Shown here piece after piece: positions 55,282 through 64,000 of a DNA stretch of 64,000 nucleotides. The translations under genes and the position numbers were made by a program. Source of the DNA: Galaxea fascicularis (taxonomy: Eukaryota; Cnidaria; Anthozoa; Scleractinia; Euphylliidae); the NCBI GenBank assembly GCA_948470475.1, contig OX419339.1:18267575-18331574 (forward strand), in the 5' to 3' direction. Every line of letters begins with the position of its first letter. Positions within the stretch are counted from its first letter, which is position 1. Under the pieces are notes generated by a model. The model was not told the origin of the DNA and ran no database searches. It saw nothing but the letters and a program-made list of their open reading frames with translations.

Positions 55282-56322
55282 GTCAAGTTTGAGTCAAGTT
55301 GAACTTCTTTTTTTTTTTTGTTTCCTGTTCATTGCAACAGCTGTACTGTGTCAAAGATCCAAACTACTAACGAAGGGAAATTTTGACTGTATGGTAGCAG
55401 TTTTGTCGAGACAAGGCAAACGATTTGATAGTATAAAGTTCGGCACCAGTATCTTATGGAGTTATGAGGAGGGTAATGGCCCTTCATTTCCTGTACAATT
55501 TTCCACTATGAGTTTACATGACTTTGCACTCCCCTTAGTCTTTCAAAAGCTATTTTGATGCAGCAAACTTTGCAAAAGGGCTCTGTCACAGATGGGACTT
55601 GCATGACGTATATTTGGTAGGTGTGTGGGTAAAGCTATTTCTAGTTTTTGCAATGTAGCCCCATTGGACATAGCAGCACAAATATTTTTGTCGCTTTCCA
55701 CTAAAATTTTACTGTACCTGTATGAGTTAAGTAAGGACTATCAGTTTTCCTATGTATTCATATCTCAGTTGTTTTAATTATTGGAAATTGAAATCATAAC
55801 AACGAGTCGAAAGAGAAATGAAGTCTCACTTCATTTATTTTTCAGCAACCTCACCAAGTGGGTTGAAGACTTAGTGTCTTGATGCTCTTGACTTATTGTC
55901 GGCAGTAGTTTCCATCTTGGAGATGCAATGAAGAGAAAAGCTAAAAAAAAAAAAGACTTTAACCTGACTCAAACTTATCTCAAGGTTGATTCATGACTCG
56001 GGCTGCAGTATAACTCAGTGTTGTAATGTAAAAAATAAATAAATAAAATAACTTTGCTAAACTTAAACACAATTACCGGTTACCCAGTAGTTTACATGAT
56101 TATAGCCTGTAAAAGTAGAAAACTAAGCAAAAGAAGTAATCTTGCTACTTTTTTGCTGATTAACACTCCACACACTTCACTGACATGAAAAACATATCAT
56201 TGACTACTTTTCTACTTTTGTGACACTTACAACAACTCTCGTCAAATGATTATATGTAATTTGCAATGGTCCTGTCAACAAAATTGCTTCAGCTAACTCT
56301 GATTCTGATGTCATGTCAGCAT
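55282..56322. other. Stretch without a recognised gene
   Basis: The plus-strand frame at 55289-55558 lacks a domain and starts in a T-run; it is not called. Variants of AAGTCAAG and GACTCAAACTT recur near 55281-55300 and 55965-55990. Confidence 0.35.
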
Positions 56323-57248
56323 TCACTTCTCCACTGCCAGTTTGTTGGTGATTAAAATATCTATGACATCTCTTGCCTCTTTGTCATTAAACCTTAATGT
56401 AACATTGTATTTTTGAACCAAAATGCCAAGAGACAAAAACCTCTTATGCATTTTGCATAACGGGATATCATTTGAACACCATCAAAGTGATCAATGTCAA
56501 TTGTGGTTTCATCATACAACTCACTGACCAGGAAACTTATCCTTATCACATTTTACCTCACTGATTACAGTGTCAGTACTGATTGACAAAAACATCTCTG
56601 ACTGGTAACAACGTACATGAGCATTTCTAATCTTATAATATTTGTCATCGTCTATCTCAGAAATGGCATTCTCCCACACAGTCAACTTTACTGCACCACT
56701 AGAATCAGCTATGTTGCAGTCCAGTTTTCTCAATTCTCTATCATCATCAAGTTTAATTTTTTGGGTTGACCTACTATATGAACTTTTCCCACTGTGCTGA
56801 TAATATCATATTCTTTGAGGTCTTGAATCTCGCATATCCTAACTGGATTTTGTTGTTCTGGCTCTTTGTATTCAAAATGACAGTCATCATAATTTTCAAG
56901 TTTTGTTCTTCTGTTAACTACTATTGAAAATCCATCTTTGTTGAGAGTAGATTCTTTTACTGAGTAGTGTGAGACTTTGATTGGCCTCTGTAGCTCTTGT
57001 TTAAGAGTAACATCTTGGTGTAAGTTTGGCTCAAAACAAACACCTTGAACAAAGTCATTATGTAGTTGAATACTAAAGTTAAAATGCTTAAACTTCCATT
57101 TACTTTTTTTAAGTGTAGACACGTTATGTATGTAACCAATTATTGGTTGTTTACTGTCTTTATTCCAACCTTTCGTTAAACTATGTCTTTCTTGCCCTCT
57201 ATCTAGTTTGATCCCAGCTTGTGTGTCATCTGTCTTACTTGTGGAACT
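56323..57248 (-). pseudogene. Second RPA-like OB-fold protein, broken
   Basis: An acceptor (TTGTAG) ends at 57249. The exon reads QPIIGYIHNVSTLKKSKWKF, matching SITGYLHNVSP of the Helentron gene at 35886, then LKEYDIISTVGKVHIVGQPK. After a shift near 56733 comes DCNIADSSGAVKLTVWENAI, the counterpart of DPQGSARLTLWEDF. Near 56480 the zinc-ribbon part is largely lost, and the end reads KYNVTLRFNDKEARDVIDIL then ITNKLAVEK and TGA at 56325-56323. Architecture and order agree with the intact copy, so this is a divergent relative. No Helentron ends were found around it. Confidence 0.68.
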
Positions 57249-57857
57249 CTACAATTGAATAATTATTTTTATATTATTTTAGACTGTTTTTTTTTTAATA
57301 ATACCCTATAAAGTAGATGTTTCTGTAATAGAAACATACTAACAACTATCATACATTGATTCCCTGGTACGAGTTTTTTTTTGTGTCTATTTGGCTATCA
57401 CACGATATTACATGTTGTCTAATATAAATGGTTTCACATGTTTAGTAAAACCACTCTTTATGACTATCAGGTAACTACTGTTTCTTGAAATCTCTTTTCT
57501 AAAATGTTACGAGGTTGTACTAGATTTGCATTTCTTCTTGTTGTACAGTCTTATCTTCTGAAATGTGTGCTTGTACCAAAGAGACACAGAGATAATAAAT
57601 TATTGTTATAATATACCGGCACATGGACAGAAAGACCATTTTTGAGGACAAAGTTGTTCATAATGAAGACCGTGATAAATATAAAGTTTGCTTTATTTAG
57701 TTATGCTGAACTAAGTTATATCTTTTTGTGTTATCACCACTATTTTCATTCATTTTCTCTGGGCAGGCTTCTGTTGGTTTCCTCACTACTTCTGATCTTT
57801 TAAATTCTGCACCTTAGAAAAAAAATTACAGAACTTAACTTTACAACATACACACAG

Positions 57858-58137
57858 GGAGCAGGGTTGTTCCAGTGGCGAAAGTGCTCACCTTCCACCA
57901 ATATGTCCTGGGTTCAATTCCCAGACTTTGTCATAAGTGGGTTGAGTTCGTTGGTTTTCTACTCTGTTCCGAGAGGTTTTTCTGTGTACTCCAGTTTTCC
58001 CCTCTCCTCAAAAACCAACGTTTGATTTAATTTAGATTTTATTATTTTGATTTACAGTCTTCCCAATTAATAGAGCACTCGTGTTCAGCTACATGTAGAA
58101 CAATTCGAGACTTAAATAAAGTTATTATTATTATTGT
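57858..58137 (+). mobile_element. Full-length tRNA-derived SINE with (ATT)n tail
   Basis: Head: GGGTTGTTCCAGTGGCGAAA and CTGGGTTCAATTCCCAG (B box). The body includes GAGAGGTTTTTCTGTGTACTC and TTTCCCCTCTCCTCAAAAA. The copy ends AAATAAAGTTATTATTATTA at 58117-58137. It belongs to the same family as the fragment at 48897. Confidence 0.78.
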
Positions 58138-58242
58138 CTTATTATTTTCTTAAAAATTATACTGTTAATAGTAGTAATGAAATTATTGTTATCATGGTAA
58201 TGACATTTATGATTATGATGCTACTAATGGCAATAATCATGG

Positions 58243-58400
58243 CGACCCTCCCCTCAGAAAAGGTAGACTTCGCCCTCTGTAATGGCTACTTTCCCCTCAC
58301 CGGACTCTCCCCTCGGCTAAGGTTGACCTTCCCCTCGTAGGTGGACCTTCCCCTCATAGGTTGACTCTACCCTCGTGTAAGAGGGACTTAACCCTCGGCT
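58243..58400 (+). repeat. Degenerate tandem repeat rich in CCCCTC
   Basis: About seven units of 18-26 bp contain (T)(C/T)CCCCTC and often GGTTGACCTT or GGTGGACCTT: CGACCCTCCCCTCAG, CTTTCCCCTCACCGG, TGACCTTCCCCTCGTAGG, GGACCTTCCCCTCATAGG and GACTCTACCCTCGTG. It lies upstream of the intact two-exon gene and is followed at 58491-58540 by an imperfect palindrome (CCAGGGCGCTTTTCCC against GGGAAAAGGCCCTGG). Confidence 0.65.
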
Positions 58401-58644
58401 TACTTAGCAACGAACGTGTTGTACAGTATTACTCAGAGGCATTTGAAGGATAATTCCAACCTTAACATACGGAACCAATTCCAACCTCGTCCCCAGGGCG
58501 CTTTTCCCTGGCTTTGGGGGCGGGGCGGGAAAAGGCCCTGGCATCGGCCGGTCGATCCGTCATTTTGATTGGTTGATTGATTTAGGTAATTTATGTAAGA
58601 AAATGACCAAATAAAAATAATTTATGCATTATACCGAAATCGAA

Positions 58645-61600
58645 ATGGCAGAAAGTATTTCCATTCCAACGAAGATTTCTGCAAGAAATCCAGTTTGCAG
58701 GCTATGTGGTGGTTCCTATGAGAGTCGCTATATGCTACGGATATTCAGCAAGGCCGGTTCAACTAAAGATCTGTGTTCGAAGGTTAAAAAAACGTGTGAG
58801 ATCAAAATTTCTGAGGACGATACGAGGTCAGCTAGGTCAACAGTGGTGTGTAGGACTTGCGTTGCGTTCGTAGAGAAAATGGATCAGTTCATTCAAAGGG
58901 CCCAATCTCTAGACAATACGCCATCTGATCCAGTAAACACAGAATATTCTGTAAAGCGATGCGTTCAACTTTCGCCGTCTTCGCATCAGCCTTCGAAGCG
59001 TTTATCGAAGGATATGCCACCCGAAAGCTCCAATGTGGATCAGCCGTCGAAGCGAATCACATCAGGTAGATCTGCAAAACAGCTTTCCTTCTCATCTCCG
59101 CCAGCCACGACAGCAGATAATTCCACATGTACAACCACTTCTGCGAAGCATCCCAAACGAACTACATCAAATTCTGCAGAGGAGCTGTCTCTGTCAACTC
59201 CGCAAGATGCTACTTTTCTGACACCCAGATCAACAGGAGATGAGCTTGCTTTTATGAGTACATCTGCGGATCAGCCGTTAGCACAAACCACATCAAGTTC
59301 TGCAGAGCAGCCAGCTTTCCCGACTCGGCCAGCTACAACTGCAGTTTTAATGCCAAAATCAACAGGATCTAGTAATTGTACATTTGAAGCTCAACCGTTT
59401 TTGGATGAGAGACAGCAGAAAATGATTGTGCAAGCGGTCAGCCATAAGGATGCAACTGTATTGGCGGCTATTTTGAAAGACCACTGTCCAAGTGTTTTAC
59501 AGGAGTTAAGGAAGGCCTTCGGGGAGGAATTGAAGACATCATGTGCAAAGCTGTGCAAGCGTTCGCAAGGCTCAGTTCTATATGGAAATGACTACGAGAG
59601 CATTGAAAACTTTGATTTCAATAAAGTATGGGTTGAATTGAAGACGAACCACCCTTTTCTTATAGAGATTATGAACGCAGTGTCAGGCAAAGAGAACTCT
59701 GTCGTAGAAAAAAAACTCGAGCTTCAAGTCAAGTACAGTTTTTTATACTCCATCCTTATGAGCGAGAGATGGCATGAACTCAACCTAGTGAAGCGCGTGA
59801 ACACAGTTCTCATCATCGAGGGTGGATGTACCAAACAGGTATTTCAGCTTACTGAAATGTAAAACATCAAACATTGGTTGATTTCCCCAGGGGGGGTACT
59901 GATTGGGATGTGCTGCCTGGTTCTCCAAATCCTGACCCTATTTCAGACTCAAAAATGTGATTTTCCACACCTGTTTTCACACCAGACTTCTAAAATCCAT
60001 ACCCATTTTCAGACCTAGCCGTTAGGCAGAAATTATGTTATCATTACTTAGTATAGAGCGTGAACAAAAAAATTCTTCAAATCCACTTCCAATTTGCCTA
60101 TCTCTGTTACACATTTTGAATTGAAACGATAAATACGTTCATACACCATACCTGATCTCAGACCAAAATGGGCAAAGTGTATACCCGTCTTCGGACCAAA
60201 CCCTACCTGATGGGCAGCACATACCTATATAGCTTACATAGGCGAGTAACCCCCTTGTGGTTGATTCCTGAACTAATATTTCCTCTTACCCACACAGCAG
60301 TATTTATATTTTGCCATTTAAATCATGGATTGGTTGCTATCGGAAATTCACACTTTTTATAGAGCTTGTTATTGTTGTGTAGTAGTTTGTGATTCAGTTT
60401 CTATTTGAAAGATACATCCTTATAATGAAGCCTAGAAAAGAGAACTGCTCTGTGGATATTGAAATTTGTTTTTTAAATTGTCTCCCTTTAAATAGCTCCA
60501 AGAACGACTAAATAAACTTGGTGTATGCCTGTCATCTGGGAGAAGAGATACCCTTCTGAAGCTGTTAGGAGGCCACTTCTCAGACATAGTAGTGACAAAA
60601 ATAAAGAAAGGAAGTGTGTTCCGAGGTACTGGTGACAACTGGGATTTGAAAATTTTGAAAGGCCATATGAGAAAGGAAGTCCAGAATGAGGATCTGCACT
60701 TGTTTGCCAGTAACCTAATTGAAAACAGAATCAACTTCAACCACTTACCCAATGACAACCCCAGAGGAGATATTAAAGATTTCCGTCGACATAATTTTTC
60801 CTTAAATGTAAATGAATGGAAGACATATGCAGAATGTGCCAAAATTATTGTTGGGCGAATTGTTCTTGAGTTCTGTCCCAAATTTAAGTTCTTGAGAGCA
60901 GTTATCCCCAATCACATTTCTCATGAGTACAGTCTACAAATGGCACAGAAGTCTACCATAGTTAGTTTGCCAATAATCAATGCAAATGAATCAAAGTATG
61001 ATGATTGTGTTAACATTTTAAGAACTTATGAAAAGTGGATTGCTGAAATCTATGTTCAGGCTGGGCTGCTAGATGAAATACCACACACTGACAATCCACC
61101 AGTTCCTGAAGGACCTGCAGCACCTGGCCAGACAAATGCACACAGACAAGACACCAACGATGACCCAATGAGGGAAATGAAGATTCCTTTTGCTGGCGAT
61201 CAGCTAACCCGAGTTAGATTTGCTGGAGCCAAAGATTTGCTGTCAGGTTCACACACAGCATCCGATCGTTTTGAACATTGCTCCCCATTTAAACCTGTGA
61301 TGTGGCATACCAAAGCTTCTCTTCTACAGTACACGTACTCATTTCTGCACAAAGCAGAGTCGGTAAATCAAATTGGTACCTTGAAGTACTTCAGGGAGAA
61401 GTACAATAGAAGGAATGCTACCCCTTCCAAAGTTCTTGACTCCTATGAAGGAAGTGAAGAGCTGTTCCTCAGTGTAGGTAAAGCTTACATAATAACAGCT
61501 GTGCTGAACTTTTTTGGGATGTCAGACCTTGAGGATACACCATCATTACATAAATTTCCACAAAACATTGCACGCGAGACCACAGAAAACAAGAAGAAAT

Positions 61601-62316
61601 ACTTTGATGATGCCTTTGGGAAGTTTATTGACAGGTTCCTGTTACAGAAAGTAAATGCCAATGATTTTTACAATGATGATTATGTAATGAATTATGCCCT
61701 TTGCTGTATTTTCCTGGCTGTTCTTGTCATGCAGATGAAGGACACTGCAGCAGAGGGAGATGGCAACAGAAATCTCATCAATCAAAAACTCTTGCTCTCA
61801 GTTTTCAAGTCTATGGGGGCATACAGCAAATATGCAATTGAAATGTTTGTGAGTATAGCCCAGATTGAGTGTTTATTAACTCCATGCCTATCTGAACAGT
61901 TCAAATGGGGATTTTTTGTAAACTGGAGGGGTGGCTTTGGAAGAAATATCGAAGACGACTTGGCCCAAGAAATTTCAAACCGATGCAGTAAAAGTATTGT
62001 CCAGAGGCAGGGACCAAACAAAACTCTGAACTCTATTAGCAAGGTCTGCAAAGCCACTACTGGCATCTATCAAATCGTACAGGAATTTGACTCATCAGTT
62101 GGCATTCACAAGACATCTGTAGAACATACTACACGAGACTCACTTCAAGATGAGAAGGAAATGGTACAGGACCTACTGCAGTTGAATCCTTTCCATTACA
62201 TGTCTGCGAGATGTCATGACAGCTTCCCTGAAATTAAAAGGTCTCCCCTAAAGTACTTGAACATTGTTGAATTTCATGAGTGGCTGGATAAACACATGAG
62301 AGAATTAGCAGCTTAA
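58645..62316 (+). CDS. Intact two-exon gene: ZAD-like zinc finger plus DUF6589/transposase-like domain
   Basis: Exons are 58645-59838 and 60496-62316, with CAG/GTATTT and AAATAG splice sites and phase 0, giving 1004 residues without a stop. The ATG at 58645 (GAAATGG) is preferred over 58624 for its context. Residues 18-72 form a ZAD-like finger: C18-x2-C21 (CRLCGG) and C69-x2-C72 (VVCRTCV), with IFSKAGSTKDL between. A Ser/Thr/Pro-rich region with repeated SAEQ/STSADQP-like units covers about 95-250. After residue 430 comes RGTGDNWDLKILKGH (Asp near 445), then PFAGDQLTRVRFAGAKDLL (Asp near 632) and TLKYFREKYNRRNATP. These GDN and GDQLT signatures recall DUF6589-type proteins, probably transposase-derived. 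No TIRs were found, so domestication is possible. Activity is unknown. Confidence 0.72.
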
Positions 62317-62760
62317 CCCTCTCACTTCCACTATTGACCTGCATGTGAATTCTTATTACAATTTTAACACAGTCATGTAGAAAGGTAATGAGAGTTTAGA
62401 AAATCATCAATAATTTACGTGTGCGGTGTTTTGATGTTACATGAAATTCTCAAGAGTAATCAACAAAGAAAATATACATGTATGGTACATGTAATCAGTT
62501 GGAATAGTATTATTACATTACCCTTTAGCCTTAATATCCACATACGAATTCTCCAGACTGATCTCTATACATTTCTTACAGAATGAGTTAAGAGAATTTG
62601 ATAAAAGATCAAAGCATTTTCCCTTTGGTGATCATTTTATCCATTCTCATAATGTAGTCTCGACAATGAATGGATATCATTAGGAGAAAATTGATTTTGG
62701 TCACTATTGGGACTTAAAGGATTCACCTTGACATCTTGGGAGTGAAAGGTTCTGAGACGA
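62317..62760. other. 3' flank of the two-exon gene
   Basis: No coding frame. No AATAAA was seen before 62760; the first one, at 62842-62847, lies within the MITE that follows. Sequence is AT-rich. Confidence 0.4.
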
Positions 62761-62762
62761 TA

Positions 62763-62973
62763 TACCTTTTTACTGATGTCTCTAAAAATTGCAATTTTGA
62801 ATGCTTGAATATGAATTTGTCATAATATTATTGAATTTGTTAATAAATGCAAAGTTTCATAAAAATCCGTTGCAAGCTCTCGGAAATATGAGTGTTTAGA
62901 GTTGCCAATATTTACAAAGCAATGAATGTCAGAGGGCAAGTGCTTGCTTATTGGTGACATCAGTAAAAAGGTC
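62763..62973. mobile_element. MITE of about 211 bp with TA target site
   Basis: ACCTTTTTACTGATGTC at the left is inverted at the right as GACATCAGTAAAAAGGT, and TA flanks both ends (62761-62762, 62974-62975). The size and TA duplication fit a Tc1/mariner-type MITE. It carries the AATAAA at 62842-62847. Confidence 0.8.
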
Positions 62974-62975
62974 TA

Positions 62976-64000
62976 TTGATGTTAACTAAGGGCTGGGTTG
63001 ATCAATGACCAGTGGATCACTGGAGTCAGCAAAAATTTATTATCACTAGTAGTAGTAGTTCAATAATTTTTTTATGTCCCTCAGCCACTTATTTTTGAAT
63101 TAAGACTACTGTGTCACTGGATTTTAACAAAGACAAAATTAAGTGGTATTTTGAAGTCTACATTCAGTCACTACCTTTCATTCAGCAAAATACAAATAGT
63201 AATGATTTATTAGCATCTCTGAGACCTTAATTTTTTAGTTACTTCATGAATAGTAAGTTACTGAACTACAGCTAAGACAATGGTTTTATGGCAGGTAATC
63301 AGAAGAGACAATATTCAGGTACAACAGTAATAAAACATAGTAACATGTGACCGCCAGATCTTCATGAAGCTTCTCTATTAACAATGGTGAATAAACTGAT
63401 TATCATTACTATAGAGATATTTACATCCATAGTGTACTTCTGGTATGTGAACCAAAATATACATGTATGTATAGCTGCAGTACTTACAATAAAATTGTTA
63501 CCATAAAGTTCCGAAAGTAATAACTCTCGTCACTTTCAGATTTAGCAGCCTTTTTTCCTATTGCTACTTTTGGAGAGTCGCGTCTTTTGGACAGCTAAAG
63601 GGTGTACTGTACAAAATTAATTAAATCGCGACAAATGTGAAAACTACACATTTTGTATTATGAGAAACTTTTTATTTGTTATTGTTTTGAATATCAATTT
63701 GAAAGATTCAGTCTTTGAATAATTGACATTGTCAACAAACTTAAAACCTTATCACTACTAATGTTTATATTTTTAAGAACATACCATAAAGTTTCAAAAG
63801 TAATGACCCTCTGAAAAAATCAAGGTTGTTAGCAAATCCCGAAAGTAGGCCCCCACCCCTGAAAATAACAACCTCCCGAAAGTGGCGACCTCAAAAGCAA
63901 AAAAATAATGGAATTGATAGGTAATGATAATGACATGATACAGTACTGTGCAAAAAGAATGCAAACGAATTTCGCCAAAATTCGGGTATTGTTCATTCGA
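62976..64000. other. Terminal stretch without a recognised gene
   Basis: No supported frame. ACCATAAAGTT(C/T)C(G/A)AAAGTAAT occurs at 63499-63520 and again near 63783-63803, and CCGAAAGTAGGC and CCGAAAGTGGCGACC follow near 63839 and 63876, so a small degenerate repeat is present. It may be part of a TE that continues beyond the window. Confidence 0.4.

Overview
The window is animal nuclear DNA, most likely from an anthozoan cnidarian and probably a stony coral. That placement is inferred from the style of the genes and repeats and was not tested. The support is intron-containing genes with GT/AG splice sites, no operons, APE-type LINEs, a Ngaro/DIRS-like tyrosine-recombinase retroelement, hAT, Tc1/mariner-like, Kolobok-like and Helentron-like DNA elements, Penelope fragments and tRNA-derived SINEs. 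Most of the sequence is transposable elements, often nested. Only three or four open reading frames look intact.

Layout. 1-2568: the end of a DNA transposon next to a decayed LINE (minus) that contains a tRNA-derived SINE with its target duplication. 3165-5253: broken hAT transposase. 8496-9278: kinase-like pseudogene between two direct repeats. 9995-12847: an unrecognised broken exon (plus), a minisatellite, and a broken Ulp1/C48-type protease (minus). 13023-17919: a nearly complete Ngaro/DIRS-like element (gag, RT-RNase H, tyrosine recombinase, split repeats A1/B1-A2-B2). 17953-26247: exons of an unidentified minus-strand gene whose introns hold a Tx1/L1-type LINE fragment and a 1.58 kb TIR element carrying an intact PB1-domain gene. 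26910-31424: three phase-compatible exons of a second unidentified minus-strand gene, with a CR1/L2-like LINE in one intron. 31612-40880: one LINE copy split by two insertions, a 4.7 kb Helentron-like element (helicase tail, endonuclease, RPA-like protein) and a 1.97 kb TA-flanked TIR element. 41017-43502: an HMGXB3-like pseudogene. 44520-48560: a PHD-endonuclease LINE interrupted by a SINE, then fragments of a SANT-like and an integrase-core protein. 48897-58137: SINEs and a TTAA-flanked Kolobok-like element with a THAP domain, itself loaded with Penelope and LINE pieces, plus a second, broken RPA-like gene. 58645-62316: an intact two-exon gene for a ZAD-like/DUF6589-like protein of 1004 residues, followed by a small MITE.

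The strongest candidates for something little described are three. The first is the Tc1-like TIR element whose only substantial gene encodes a PB1 plus zinc-knuckle-like protein. The second is the intact ZAD-transposase-like fusion. The third is the Helentron-like element with an RPA-like gene, whose insertion point can be read because it landed inside a recognisable LINE. All functional assignments rest on motifs read by eye; no database search was possible.
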